A stretch of 64,000 nt of DNA from Notamacropus eugenii (GCF_028372415.1 NC_092875.1:350878225-350942224); one strand, 5' to 3'; shown: positions 10,522-21,865, counted from the stretch's first letter. The notes: generated from the letters alone by a model not told the origin. Made by a program: numbers and translations.

Positions 10522-11611
10522 TCATTCTTGTGTTTGAAAGTCAAATTTTCTTTTCAGCTCTGGTCTTTTTATCAAGAATGTTTGAAAATCCTCGATTTCA
10601 TTGAAAGACCATTTTTTCCCCTGAAGTATTATACTCAGTTTTGCTAGGTAGGTGATTCTTGGTTTTAGTCCTAGTTCCTTTGATTTCTGGAATATCCTAT
10701 TCCACACCCTTTGATCCCTTAATGTAGAAGCTGCTAGATCTTGTGTTATCCTGATTGTATTTCCACAGTACTTGAATTGTTTCTTTCTAGCTGCTTGAAA
10801 TATTTTCTCCTTGACCAAGGAACTCTGGAATTTGGCCACAATATTCCTAGGAGTTTCTCTTTTTGGATCTCTTTCAGGTTGTGATGGGTGGATTCCTTGA
10901 GTACTTATTTTGCCCTCTGGTTCTAGAAACTCAGGGCAGTTTTCCTTGATAATTTCATGAAAGATGATATCTAAGCTCTTTTTTTGATCATGGCTTTCAG
11001 GTAGTCCCATAATTTTTAAATTGTCTTTTCTGGATCTATTTTCCAGGTCAGTTGTTTTTCCAATGAGATATTTCATATTATCTTCCATTTTTTCATTCTT
11101 TTGGTTTTGTTTTGTGATTTCTTGATTTCTTATAAAGTCATTAGCCTCCATCTGTTCCATTCTACTTTTGAAAGAACTGTTTTCTTCAGTGAGCTTTTGA
11201 ACCTCCTTTTCCATTTGGCTAATTCTGCTTTTGAAAGCATTCTTCTCCTCATTGGCTTTTTGAACCTCTTTTTCCATTTGAGTTAGCCTATTTTTCAAGG
11301 TGTTGTTTTCTTCAGCATTTTTTGGGTCTCCTTTAGCAAGGTGTTGACCTGCTTTTCTTACATCTCTCTCATTTCTCTTCGCAGTTTTTCCCCCACCTCT
11401 CTAACTTGATTTTCAAAACCCTTTTTGAGCTCTTCCATGGCCTGTGCCCATTGAATATTTATTTTGGATGTTTGGGATTCAGAAGCCTTGACTTCTATGT
11501 CTTTCCCTTATTGTAAGCATTGTTCTTCCTCATCACAAAGGATGGGAGGAGATATCTGTTCACCAAGAAAGTAACCTTCTACTGTCTTATTTTTCCCCCT
11601 TTTCTGGGCAT
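10522..11611 (-). pseudogene. L1/HAL1 ORF1p, largely preserved
   Basis: Nucleic-acid-binding ORF1 protein of L1-type elements, which forms trimers and coats the element RNA. From about 11355 to 10522 the frame is open for over 270 codons. Counting the 258 residues from 11298: a coiled coil at about 1-85 made of two 21-residue repeats (each QMEKEVQK...), an RNA-recognition-motif domain from about 92 (NLKIMGLPES at 93-102), and a C-terminal domain from about 150 (TPRNIVAKFQ, then RITYLAKLSI at 214-223 and RPELKRKF). The ATG at 11611 is followed by a one-base deletion in an A-rich run, and stops occur near 11510 and 11357, so the N-terminal 90 codons are broken. The codon at 11298 is TTG, not a true start. 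Confidence 0.85.
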
Positions 11612-12244
11612 TTTCCCAGCCAGTTACTTGACTTCTGAGTTTCCTCTCCACACCCACCTCACCTCCAGTTGGGGCTGAGATTCAAATGCTGCTTCCTAGA
11701 CTCAGGGCTTTGGGCTGGGACAGGGCTGCTATTCAGTGTGAGATTAAGTTCAGTTGCTCAGGTGGGGGCAGTGCTGCCACAGGGGGCTTAGTTCCCTCAG
11801 GGAATTTCCTCAGAGACCTTCAACAATGGATCCGAGCTCCTGCCTGCTTTGAGAGCCCCTGTCTGCTGCTGCCTCTGCTGCTGTATCCCGAGGGGGCCTG
11901 AGTTATGGAAACACCCAACTCCCCTCTCAGCAGTCTGAAAAGACCCTCTCACTGACTTTTGGTGCCTGTGGGTGGAGGGACCTGCGCTGCTGCTGGAGAT
12001 TCTGCCCCTGAAGCCTATTTGGATCTGCTCCCCTCAGTGCTGCACAGCCAAGGCAGAACTGTGCTCTCCTCCAGGTCTGGTGTTCCATCAACCTTTCATG
12101 TCAGTTTTTCAGGCCTCTCTGAAACAGAAATCTTCTCCACTCCATTGTTCTGTGGCTTCTGCTGCTCCAGAATTTGTTGGGAGTTCTTTTTTATAGGTAT
12201 TTTATGGGCTTTGGGTTAGGAGGTAGTATATATACATCTTTGTA

Positions 12245-12265
12245 CTCCACCATTTTGGCTCCTCC
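12245..12265 (-). promoter_or_regulatory. L1/HAL1 5' terminus with YY1-like motif
   Basis: In element orientation the first bases are GGGAGGAGCCAAAATGGTGG. CCAAAATGG resembles the YY1 site CAAGATGGC that sets the transcription start of human L1. Equivalent termini occur at 55881 (minus) and at 42172 and 42608 (plus). Confidence 0.5.
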
Positions 12266-12282
12266 CTTGTCAGGATTTCTTT
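12266..12282. repeat. Target-site duplication, right copy (HAL1-type element A)
   Basis: CTTGTCAGGATTTCTTT, identical to 9457-9473, flanking the 5' end of the minus-strand element. Confidence 0.9.
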
Positions 12283-12549
12283 AAACTCCCCCCCCCTTTC
12301 CTCCACTTATTGTATTAAATGAAGTTATATTGTTGATATCCATTGTTCTTGTCTGTGAGACTTTGTAAACAAATAATGCTACACATATTCATATCTTGGC
12401 TTCCATAGTTCTCTACCAAACAAGTAGATTAAATGTTTTCTGAGGACATTTTTTAGTATTTTTTTCATTTTTAGTATTTATTGTGGCTGTTTGTTGTTGT
12501 TTTCTTAGTGATGATAATTAGCTCAAATCAATTACAGTTCTGTAAGAAA

Positions 12550-12805
12550 TTAGGCAGCTAGATGGCACAGTGGATAGTGTGCTAGATCTGGAATTAGAAA
12601 GACTCATCTTCCTCAATTCAAATCTGGCCTTGGATACTTACTAGCTATGTGAGCCAGGGAAAATCACAACCCTGTTTGCCCCAGTTTCTTCATCTGCAAA
12701 ATGACCTAGAGAAGGAATGACAAACCACTCCAGTATCTTTGTCAAGAAAACTACAAAAGGGGTTGAAAAGTTAGACAGGAATATAAAAACTGAGAAACAG
12801 TAAAT
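12550..12805 (+). repeat. Marsupial tRNA-headed CORE-SINE
   Basis: The head reads GGCAGCTAGATGGCACAGTGG, then TTCAAATCTGGCCTTGGATA, GTGAGCCAGGGAAAATCA, and a CAAACCACTCCAGTATCTTT distal block. Same family as 8609-8866, more diverged. Confidence 0.85.
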
Positions 12806-13648
12806 TAGTATGATCACCCACACCTACATACAAGGGAACTTTGGATACTTACCAAGTCAACAAGGGAGAAGGTGATGAAGTGAAACAGTGTGGAATGAGC
12901 TGGGACAGATAAGGAACCGGCTTCATCCTTCCCAACACCTAGTGCTGTATCTTGAAGATACTACATATATAGTGCATGTTTGCTAAATTCTGTAGGGAGA
13001 TTAAAAAAAACAGAGATAATGATCATATATCTGGTAAATATGCCATTGATAAAAATTAGGGATCCAAAAAGAAATACGAATGAAGTTTTTGACACATCTG
13101 TTAGGATGGGTTAAATAAGTTGCCACAAGGCAAGTCTTTGTAAAGAGATGAGTTTTGTTTTAGATTTTATCAATCTTGCCCAAACGATTCTTACCCAAAT
13201 GAAAAAGAGTCTCCTTTGTCTTCCTCCAATGCCCTTTAATCTTGACCTGTGCAACATTCCTAGATCTTCTATATAACACATTGTAAACCAATCAGAAATA
13301 TCAACTGTGACTGAGCAGCAGTAACAAATCCTATTATCTCAGTTATATGACAATAATTGGCAGAGCCCCTAAAGTGAGCATTTCAATATTTTACAATGAT
13401 CACAAAATGACTAAGGTACTTTTTCAGACAGATAGAAATAGATATGTGTGTGTGCATATGTGTGTTCTATGTTTGGTGTATACACCCACATACATGCAGG
13501 TGTGTCTGTGTCTGTATATTTCTTCCCATAATTAACTCATAGTAAAAATGATCCACTCAAAACTCAATTATCCTGATAAGTCTAGAGGTGATTAAGAAGG
13601 TCAGTACACTTGTGAAATGAGTCTAATAATTTTTCCATTGCCTCTTGA
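12806..13648. other. Unassigned interval
   Basis: No gene or repeat family recognised. A CAATCAG motif near 13288 and a TATA-like CTATATAACA near 13269 would fit an old LTR, but I see no termini. Confidence 0.35.
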
Positions 13649-13649
13649 T

Positions 13650-13900
13650 ATTAGGAAGAAAAAGAAAGGAAGGAAATGAGTACCTATTAGGTACTTTGTA
13701 TATGCCAAGCCCTGTGCTAAGTGCTTAACAAATACCTCATTTTATTCTCACAAGTCTCAAGGTCAGTTGAGGAAACTGAGTTATGTATATGTTAAATTTA
13801 TTGACAAGATTCACACAGCTAAGAGGTGTGTGATGGCAGATTTGAACTTAGGTCTTCCTGACTCCAGGTTCATAGCTATATCCATTGGGTACCTAAATGC
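13650..13900 (-). repeat. MIR/THER-type SINE
   Basis: Read on the plus strand: GCCAAGCCCTGTGCTAAGTGC, then a TTGAGGAAACTGAG block, CACACAGCTAAGAGG, GATTTGAACTTAGGTCTTCC and GACTCCAGGTTCATAGC. This is the reverse complement of the CORE-SINE head and core. Confidence 0.75.
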
Positions 13901-14101
13901 CTCAAATGACTATTAAAGAATCAAATGAACCTTCAGTTGCTCCTATTTTCCATGGTTTTTATTGTATAAACAGTTTACTAGTGTGTAATCATATACTTGC
14001 AAGACAAGTAAGAGGGCCTGCAGGCACATCAATTATGAATTGTGATAATCGACTTTGGTTATTTTCTAAAATATCACATAGCAGAAAACTTTCTTATCTT
14101 C

Positions 14102-14106
<5 letters not shown>

Positions 14107-14172
<66 letters not shown>
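14107..14172. repeat. (CT)n microsatellite
   Basis: A pure CT dinucleotide tract of about 66 bp, followed by a C-rich stretch. Ser-Leu frames across it are artefacts. Confidence 0.98.
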
Positions 14173-14175
<3 letters not shown>

Positions 14176-14232
14176 CCTCCTTCCCCCTTCCTGCCTTCTT
14201 CAATCCATTTGTTTGTTTGTCTTGGCAAAATT

Positions 14233-14300
14233 TGTGTGTGTGTGTGTGTGTGTGTAAAAGAGAGAAACAGAGAGAGAGAGATAAACAGAGACAGAGAGAG
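14233..14300. repeat. (GT)n and GA-rich simple repeat
   Basis: About 24 bp of GT dinucleotide followed by a GA-rich run to about 14300. Confidence 0.95.
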
Positions 14301-14324
14301 GAGAGGAAAAGTTTAATTACTTGA

Positions 14325-14422
14325 AAAGGGTCAGAGAGTCATTATGTGTCAGAGGTAAAACTTGAACACAGAACTGCTTATGTCCAAAGCCATTTTTCTG
14401 TTCATTAGGCAATGCTGCTTTG
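14325..14422 (-). repeat. CORE-SINE head fragment
   Basis: Plus strand reads GTCATTATGTGTCAGAGG, ACTTGAACACAGAACTGC and AGGCAATGCTGCTT, the reverse complement of a marsupial tRNA-headed SINE head. Confidence 0.6.
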
Positions 14423-14429
14423 GCTCAAT

Positions 14430-15170
14430 CCATAGAGGTGAGTTTTAAAGCAAAATCTATACCATTCTCAACTGTCAGAAGGTTTATGCAGGGATTTCAA
14501 ATACAGTTGTCAAAATCAGCCCCCAAAAGGCATTGTTTGAGAAAAATGCTGACAGGAAGACTTTGAGAAGAATTCTATGTAGAAAAAATCTCTTTAAATA
14601 TATTTTTCTGTGTATGCCACAGACGGGAATCTTCCTTCATCTTTTCTAATGGGATTATTTTCATGCAAATAAGATTTTTTCCCCTTCTTTTGGAGGAACC
14701 ATGGTGTTAAGGTTTATCCCATTCATTTTTACTTTCAAATTATCATCTCTAATGTTGTCATTATCATGATACAACTTAATTGTTAGGATTAGAATTTTAG
14801 GTATGAAACTTGCATATGAAGTTTCACATACAGACAAAAAGTAATTGAGGTATTACCCAAAGAAATCAATTTAAAAAAAATAGATGACTAGTTCTGATCC
14901 ACCTATTTTTTTTTACAATTTCCATTGCTCAAAAGGATAAGGGGTTCTCTTCCTAAGCACACTAACATTATATCTAAATGATAGAAACTTTAATTGATAT
15001 AATAAAGTGCTGGGCTCTATTTACTTTGGCTCATATGTTAAATTGATCCATATCTGCCAAATCAAACTTACCATTCAATAAACAGATATGAATTTGATGG
15101 ATCATTATGATAACTTATCTGAATTTTGTGGCTGCTTGGTTAATATGGGTAAGAGAACAAATATTGTAAC
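14430..15170. other. Repeat-free interval, candidate conserved non-coding DNA
   Basis: No repeat family recognised and no open frame of note. Sequence complexity is higher than in its surroundings. An ATGCAAAT octamer (POU-type site) lies near 14663. This could be unique sequence under constraint, but only alignment could show that. Confidence 0.3.
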
Positions 15171-15174
15171 TGTA

Positions 15175-15625
15175 AATCTGTATGTATCTATATAGATACT
15201 AGATAGATATAGATGTATTTGTGAATATATATATGTCTTTTATTTATATATGAGGACTTTATTATAAATATATCTATGATTAGGAAGTAGCTTTTATAAT
15301 GCCTAAATTAATTTTAATAGAGGTTTGTAACATATCTAAGGAATTTATGAATGTGTCTCTTCTTTTATTATCCAAGCTCTCTTATATCTATAGCTATATA
15401 TTTAGGGAAGAAGGCATTAACACGTCAGTTCCATTTATTCACTTGACATGGATTAGTTTTCATATATGTGTGTATTTATGTATGTATATGTATATATGTA
15501 CATATTGTTTATGTGTGTATGTATGCATGCATGTATGCATGTATTGTTTATGTGTATGTATTATGTAGTATTGTATATATTATATATGTATATATATGTA
15601 GAATTATATATGTACTTTCCTCCAG
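15175..15625. repeat. TATG/TA-rich simple-repeat region
   Basis: Interrupted TAGATA, TATG, TATGCATG and TATATG runs, densest at 15465-15610. Frames across it are low complexity. Confidence 0.8.
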
Positions 15626-15843
15626 TATCTTGGAGGTGTAATTCCTGCAGGGTCTACTACAGAGAGGATTAGGTACAAAATTTATATCAAGTCCTACATA
15701 GCATTGGTCCAAACAAGTTCACATCCACAGGTGGCATCTCCTATGGCTTCTACTAGACTACAGCTCCTAAAGTCGTTCAACATCATTATTCTATGCTCCT
15801 CTCAGTCCCTGTGCTTTGCTATGCAAATTCTCCAAATTTTCTA
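15626..15843. other. Unassigned interval
   Basis: No gene or repeat recognised. Confidence 0.3.
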
Positions 15844-15844
15844 G

Positions 15845-15965
15845 AGCATGAACTTGAGTAAATTATCTCATCTCTCTGCCTCAATTTTCCTCCAGAGCAG
15901 AACGAAAATATTTTTAGTTGTGTTACCAATGTCATAAGGTTGAAAAGGACTTGTAAAGTCATATA
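15845..15965 (+). repeat. MIR-like SINE fragment
   Basis: AACTTGAGTAAATTATCTCA, CTCTGCCTCAATTTTCCTCC and a CATAAGGTTGAAAAGGA block match the MIR core and 3' region, strongly diverged. Confidence 0.5.
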
Positions 15966-16040
15966 AATGTATATATGTAAAGTCATATATATATATATGC
16001 GTGCATATATATACATACATACATACATATATACATTCAT
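15966..16040. repeat. TA/CATA simple repeat
   Basis: Short TATATA and TACATA runs. A related stretch recurs at about 16320-16400. Confidence 0.8.
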
Positions 16041-16461
16041 GTGCACATAAAATTACAACAGTAACTCACATTTAGGACACACCACTTGGGGCCTAGGAAT
16101 GCCACAGTGATTCTTCCATTTGCTTCTTCATAGTCACTTCTGAAAGTCAAGATAGCATTCAACTGTCTCCCTTTACTTTTCTTCAGTTTTTTCCACTATT
16201 AATCAGGTTAGGAATGTGTAGAGGGGAGCAGCTCAACTTTCGAGTAACTCTGAGAAAAGACTGTGAAGAAGCAAACAGAAGAATTATTTATTGTAGTTCA
16301 GGGCTCCCTATACATATTATCCATACACACATATATACATATATGCATATAAACATGCATGTGTATATATAGTACTCATATAAATACATGTACATCTATA
16401 AACATTAGCATAAGAATGAGATAAAAAATTATATTGTGGCTAGTTTTGTTTTTTTTTTTAC
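16041..16461. other. Unassigned interval
   Basis: No gene recognised. A T-run at 16449-16459 precedes the LTR insertion. Confidence 0.3.
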
Positions 16462-16467
16462 AAAGAA

Positions 16468-16855
16468 TATGGCGAATGGCCTGCATCCCCACATGGCTCG
16501 ATGACCCTGGTGAAGAAGAAAGACACGGGCAGGTAAAGGAAGATAGGCCAACTCCATTTATTGATCTGAGGGTCAGGGTATTTAAAGACAGAAACTGCAA
16601 GTCTATGCGACATTCTACTCATCTCCCGTCCTAGTAATCTGGCCAGTCTTATTGTCTTAAAGATCGTTAGCTTAGTGGGCTTCTATTTTACATATCCCTT
16701 GTATTCTGTAGTTCTCCTGTTCATTTCACAGAGACAGCAACAATCCAGGGCCTTGGAGAGCCATTCTGGATGATAATGAGCACAGTCTCAAAGAACAGTT
16801 TCCTCAAAGATTTGTCCTGAACCTTGCCAACAGCACTCCATCCTGGCCCTCAACA
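16468..16855 (-). mobile_element. Solo LTR (388 bp) with 6-bp target duplication
   Basis: The block is flanked by AAAGAA at 16462-16467 and 16856-16861. On the minus strand it starts TGTTGAGGGCC, carries a TATA-like TTTAAATA (plus 16579-16587) and, about 20 bp later, an AATAAA signal (plus TTTATT 16557-16562), then a pyrimidine-rich stretch typical of U5. The 3' end reads CCATA, not the usual CA, so that end is mutated or one or two bases off. A 6-bp duplication suggests a class II (beta-like) retrovirus. No internal genes are present. Confidence 0.65.
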
Positions 16856-16861
16856 AAAGAA

Positions 16862-17490
16862 GCCAAGGAAGAGATTGTACATTTTATGAATGTTTCCATC
16901 AAAATTGTTAAATAAAACAATAAAAAGATTCAGTGGTTATGGCACATCTCATACCTTTAACAGATTAATGAAATTACACTGTTCAATATTAAACAAACAA
17001 GTACCCTATATGATTTCATGCTCAGAATTCAATTATAGGCCAGGTAACTGGTGTCACTGATTATAATTATTTTAGGTTGCTAATGTATTCCTTTAAAATA
17101 TTTTTAATATTTCCAACATTTTTGTGTGTCACATGAAGTTGTATTTCCAAACCTTATAGTAATTTTTTGAATATGATAGCATAGTTAGTAAAATATTTAT
17201 ATAGCTATGAATCCATTGACTCATGATGTGAATTCTCATTCTCAAATAATCTTCAATTAGGGCATATTTATGGCTTTGTACTTAATGTGATTCTCATCTA
17301 CATCTCTCTGTCCCCTTTTCCCATTGCTGAGTTCTCCTAAATTTTCCATTCAGGTAATGGACCCAGGCTAGATAGGCTTCATGCCCCATACTAACCTGTT
17401 TTTCACTCTTAAACTTTGCCATTATACTCCTGTACAGGTAGTGACTCAACCTCTCCACATATTTTTCAGTTCTCTTCTGTGCATTGACTT
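16862..17490. other. Unassigned interval
   Basis: No gene recognised. The 67-codon minus-strand frame at 17294-17497 overlaps what may be the upstream part of an L2 copy and matches no family I know. Confidence 0.35.
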
Positions 17491-17494
17491 TCTC

Positions 17495-17610
17495 CATTAG
17501 AATAGAAGCTTCTTGAGGACAGGCACTGTCTTTATTTTTGTTTGCATTTGTATCCCAGGCATTTAGTATGATGTCTGACAGATGGGGAATGTTTAATAAA
17601 TGATTTTTAC
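17495..17610 (+). repeat. L2 LINE 3' end
   Basis: AGAATAGAAGCTTCTTGAGG, then ACAGGCACTGTC, TTTGTATCCCAGGCATTTAG and TTTAATAAATGA match the L2 tail. Confidence 0.8.
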
Positions 17611-19317
17611 CTTACTTTCTTTTCTTTCTTTAAATCCATCTTAAATTATTTATTCAATGCAGTATAAAAACTTCATTGTGAAGGTGAACAAAATGGGTAA
17701 TGACAAAACACATGTTGGAAAATCTAGTCCAAGACATAGAAATCAAAGACATTAAGAGTGTGCAGACCGTTTAGGAGCCCAAGAGTTCTATATCTATGCC
17801 CACTATATTCATCTATCTACATGTGTATCTAGCTAACAAATATTTTCTTCAAAAATGAAGTTAGAAGATACTGGATAGAGGTAGTAACTAATTATCACAT
17901 GCACACACACATACACAAATTACTGCTGATATGACAGCAATTTAAAAATCCAGTCTCTGAATATTCAGATAATAAATTGGTTACATGAAATGTCCAAATC
18001 AGCATCAAATTTAAGAAATAATAAAAATGGAAAATAGCACACCAAATTTGATTAAAATAGTTTTAGTATAAACTTTAAAAAGTGTTGATAATGAAAAAAT
18101 AAATATGGAGTAAATTTAAAGTGGAGTGATTCAACTATATCTTTTTCTTAGAGAAATCTTACATAAAGAGAGGAAAGTTACATGAAATAATTTTTAATAT
18201 GCCCTCTAAATACCATAAGGAACAAAGATATTCCCACAGTACTCATGGTGCAAAAAACAAATTAATTTATAAAATATTACATTGGAAATAAAGGAGAGAA
18301 TATGGATAGTATTGCTCAGAAAACACCACAAAGCAGTTCAGCAGATAATTTCCCCACAAATTTGGTTTATCCCAGGAGCACTTCTAGTTGAAAATGGAAG
18401 GAGGATATTTGGATTTTTAAATCAAACCTAATTGTTTTTATTTTTGCATTATTTATTCTCATAAGTGAGGGTAATAGAATCACCATATGTATGCACTCCT
18501 ACCTTGTTACCAGTTGTATTACAGGAATTGTATCTCTCAATCAGTAACCACCTTTGAGATATCATGAATTAGATAATAAGTATCTAAAGAATATTTCCAA
18601 AATGGAGCTTATTAAATCCTCCTCTTTTTCTAACTTTTATATTAATGTAGAAATGTATTCTCTTTTGTTTCTGGAAGAGTTTATATCTTGAATTCTTTGG
18701 AATCATCTGCATTTGTATTATAGGAAGATTCTCTACCTGTTTATCAATGACGGTGAGCTTCTGGAATTAAATTGTTGCCACCCAATCATATATTTTTGTG
18801 TATTCTGCAAATACTAAATTTCTGAACATGAACTGAAATAGACAGTTCCAACCATTGCCCTGTAAATCATCACTGAGCATCAGGACTTGGATAATTTAAA
18901 GATAAATTACATATAATTTCTGATTACAATGACCTAATGTTGAATTATTAGCATTAAACCATCTATTTCTGTAATCAAATTCAACAGATAATCATTTGTT
19001 CAAAACTATTTTTTAAATCAAAATATGATTGATCGGGTTTCTGTTCATTTCACCCATAGAGGGATTTTTATTTGCCTCCTAAACCATCACCGTTTTATAA
19101 TCTTTCTCTAGTGGTAAACCACTTTCAGTTACCTATGCCAAATCTATTGGTATATGACTATTTTCTGAATTTACCATTGAATTGAAAGGTGATATCTGAT
19201 TCTTCTAGATATATTTTTCTACATTATTAACTTCTGTATCATGATCTTTGAGAACACATAACAATACTTTCCCTCATTTTGATAAGTTAATGCTCAATCT
19301 ATTGAACCTTTTCCAAC
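17611..19317. other. Long repeat-free AT-rich interval
   Basis: About 1.7 kb without a recognisable repeat or gene, unusual for this window. The part at about 18860-19150 is rich in TAAT/ATTA homeodomain-type cores and reads as non-degenerate complex sequence. No open frame of note. Confidence 0.35.
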
Positions 19318-19480
19318 TAAATTTTAATTTTTTCCCTAGTTACATGCATAAACAATTTTTAACACTTGTTTTTAAAACTCTTGTGTTCCAAATTTTCTCT
19401 CTTCCCCCTCCTCAACACACCTCATTGAGAAGGCAAGCAAATCAACATAGGTTATAAATGTGTAGTCATGCAAAACATGG
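19318..19480 (-). mobile_element. L1/HAL1 3' UTR fragment
   Basis: GTGTTCCAAATTTTCTCTC, CATTGAGAAGGCAAGCAAAT and GTGTAGTCATGCAAAACATG match the 3' UTR of the minus-strand element at 39.8 kb. A heavily 5'-truncated copy. Confidence 0.7.
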
Positions 19481-19504
19481 TATATCAATGAAATTGAGAA
19501 TGTG

Positions 19505-19735
19505 ATGAGACCTTAGCCTGAAAGGGCCACGGTCTCACATTGCATCCTGGGCCATCTCCAGTTGTCCTGATGAATATCATGTCACCGGACCCAGACGGTT
19601 CAGGAGAAGAAAGTGAGGCTGGTGACTTTGCACAGCCCTCCCTCACTCAAATCAAAGTCAACTGCAAGTCATTTCATCATCTTGATGTCATGGTCCTCTT
19701 CGAGAATGAAGGACAAAACGCACACATTTCATGAC
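19505..19735 (+). repeat. Marsupial SINE-like repeat, family not named
   Basis: A 230-bp block with CTGAAAGGGCCACGGTCTCA, CATCCTGGGCCATCTCCAG, CAGCCCTCCCTCACTCAAAT and CTCTTCGAGAATGAAGGAC, which I recognise as a frequent marsupial interspersed repeat. A 64-codon frame runs across it by chance. Confidence 0.7.
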
Positions 19736-19944
19736 AAGAGTTGACTATACAGTTAATCACCCAAAATGAATCAACATCAGTCATGGTACAAAACAAGGAG
19801 ACATGTTCAAAAATGCATTTATTAATTTCATGGGAGATGACATCAGCTAAGTTTGAGTAGAAAGGGTATACTTACTGGTGGCTAGGTCCTACATATATTC
19901 CTATTCATGAATAATATTATGTTGATTGAATTTTGCTAAGAAAG

Positions 19945-20108
19945 ACCCTTTTTTTTTGGAGGGCGGAAGACAAGGCAATTGGGAATAAATGATTTGTCCA
20001 AGGTAACACAGCTAGTAAGTATCAAGTACCTGAGGTCAGATCTGAACTCAGGTGTCCCTGACTCTAGGATCAGTGATCTCTTTACTGTGTACCTAGCTTC
20101 CCCAAAAG
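19945..20108 (-). repeat. Marsupial tRNA-headed CORE-SINE
   Basis: Plus strand: GATTTGTCCAAGGTAACACA, GAGGTCAGATCTGAACTCAG, CCTGACTCTAGGATCAG and TGTACCTAGCTTCCCC, the reverse complement of the SINE head. Confidence 0.8.
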
Positions 20109-20109
20109 A

Positions 20110-21200
20110 CCTTCTCATTTGGATCCACGATTACTCAAAAGACACTGACTTCTTCATCCACAATTTTTAAAAAGTGTATACAAACATATCATATATTAAT
20201 AAATACAGTTTTAAATATACAATACTAAATACAGAGCTGGAACAGGCACTTCAGAGGAACAGCTACAGTGAGTATGTGGGAGAAAAGGCTTAAAAGATCA
20301 CATCAAATGTATGTATAATCTGAAAAGAAAGAAGGACACTCATGTAACAAGCAAGAAGGATAGCAGGTGGATCCATAGTATATTAAAAATAGTGCACATA
20401 CATACACATATACATCACAGGTAGACACAGCTATAATGAGTACACTTATATGTACACATTCACAGTATGCAAACAAAAAACTATATATACATATAATATG
20501 TTTATATGTACACATCTGTTTATATATGTACATAATATTTATGTATGCATGTTATATGCATACATATATACAGAGAGAAAATTTTGATCATCAGTTAGAA
20601 TGAGTCATTAATAACAAATTAACTTAATTCTTTTTGGACATGATATTACTTGATGAGGGGAATTCTATCATCGTATATGGCTTATCTGTCATATTCTATC
20701 ATCATATATACCTTATCATAGTATACCTCATATATACACATTTCACATAGGCTCTCAAAACCAAAGACAATATGGAGTCATACTGATTATATACCTCATA
20801 AGGTAGTATAGAGCAGTGGAATCAGAACTGATTGTTTGCCTAAGCCTATGTGGTAAATAAACATGTGTATATATGTGTTATATATGTGTATGCCTGTACA
20901 ATATACATAAGGAAATACTTATATGTATATGCATATCATGTTTATCCCGTTTGTGAAAACAGACTGGACATAGCTAAGGCCCTGGTTGAGAGAGGCATGA
21001 TCCAAAAAGGGCTGAATAAGTTGGCATGATGAGTTAAATGTAACTAGTTGACATTGAATTAAATGTGATTTCTTAGTTAAAAACAGACTGGGGAGGGGGG
21101 GAAGGGCAAAAGAGAGACAGAGACAGTGAGAAAGACAAAGAGAGAGACAGAGAGATATTATTTCTGATTCATCAACTTATTTGTCAATATATCCACAATT
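20110..21200. other. Unassigned AT-rich interval with simple repeats
   Basis: TATG/TACA-type simple repeats at 20395-20575 and 20855-20935, a GA-rich run at 21085-21155. No gene recognised. Confidence 0.5.
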
Positions 21201-21755
21201 CCAAATCAAAAACATCAAGTTTAAAAAAATGCATATTGTGTCACAGAATCCTGCTAGGGATCAAATAACAGAAACAGAACGTTTTTAAAAAGCATCATCA
21301 TTCCTTCTAAAAGGTACTTCTACACTGTCTATACAACCAGTTTATAGTTTTGGGCCTATATTAATTCAACCTCAGCGTGAGCCAAAATGACACAATGCTG
21401 CCTTTAATCTTTATAAATGGCTTTTGCACTACACACTGTCAAAAACTTCCTTTTTTTCCCCTGATCAATGCAAAGTGTATTTGAAAAGAGCATTATCTGC
21501 ATCTTCAAAAGACACCCTAGACAATCAATGGTCTTATGTAGCATGTGCTGATCAAGCATCTGCAACATGAAGAAGAGCCAGTAAATATCGATTGCAGTTC
21601 AGAAGAGTAAATTACCTTGTAGTTCCTACCTCTAACTTTATTTGGTCTCTATGAACACTACAGGTATTATAGACTTGGTAAACATGACAGTGTTATATTC
21701 ACAATTAATGAACCCTTCCTTTCCTTCTTTCCTTTCTTTCTTCTATGTATAACCT
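21201..21755. other. Repeat-free interval, candidate conserved non-coding DNA
   Basis: Complex sequence with balanced composition at about 21270-21620, no repeat signature and no long frame. It contains a CTTTATAAATGG motif near 21410. Constraint is a guess. Confidence 0.3.
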
Positions 21756-21759
21756 TGGG

Positions 21760-21865
21760 CACAACATTGAAACTCCGGAGGCGTCAGCTCCCCCATCCAT
21801 CACTTGAGTGGGTTGTTCTAATGCCTCGCAGGTCCATTACAACTCTAATTCTATGATTTTGTTGT
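21760..21865 (+). repeat. MIR/THER-like SINE 3' part
   Basis: CCTTGGGCACAACATTGAAA, a GGTTGTTCTAATGCCTCGCA block, GGTCCATTACAACTCTAATT and CTATGATT match the distal part of THER-type CORE-SINEs. Confidence 0.6.

Larger units (their letters stand above)
9474..12265 (-). mobile_element. Complete ORF1-only LINE (HAL1-type element A)
   Basis: A 2.8-kb minus-strand element between perfect 17-bp target duplications. The order from its 5' end is: a start at 12265 reading GGGAGGAGCCAAAATGG, a 5' UTR of about 650 bp, ORF1 (ATG at 11611), a purine-rich post-ORF1 region with a microsatellite (10305-10385), then a 3' UTR and poly(A) at 9473-9482. No ORF2 sequence (endonuclease or reverse transcriptase) is present. 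This is the plan of a half-LINE (HAL1), which depends on L1 proteins for mobility. The duplication in element orientation opens AAAG after TTT, a good L1 endonuclease site. Confidence 0.85.

Noticed and set aside
14107-14260. Regular short repeats that might suggest a CRISPR or satellite array
   Set aside because: Dinucleotide microsatellites without spacers; the genome is mammalian.
17294-17497. 67-codon minus-strand frame
   Set aside because: It matches no known domain and lies next to, and perhaps within, an L2 copy on the other strand.
19540-19734. 64-codon frame in well-formed, GC-richer sequence
   Set aside because: The DNA is a high-copy marsupial SINE-like repeat; the frame is accidental.
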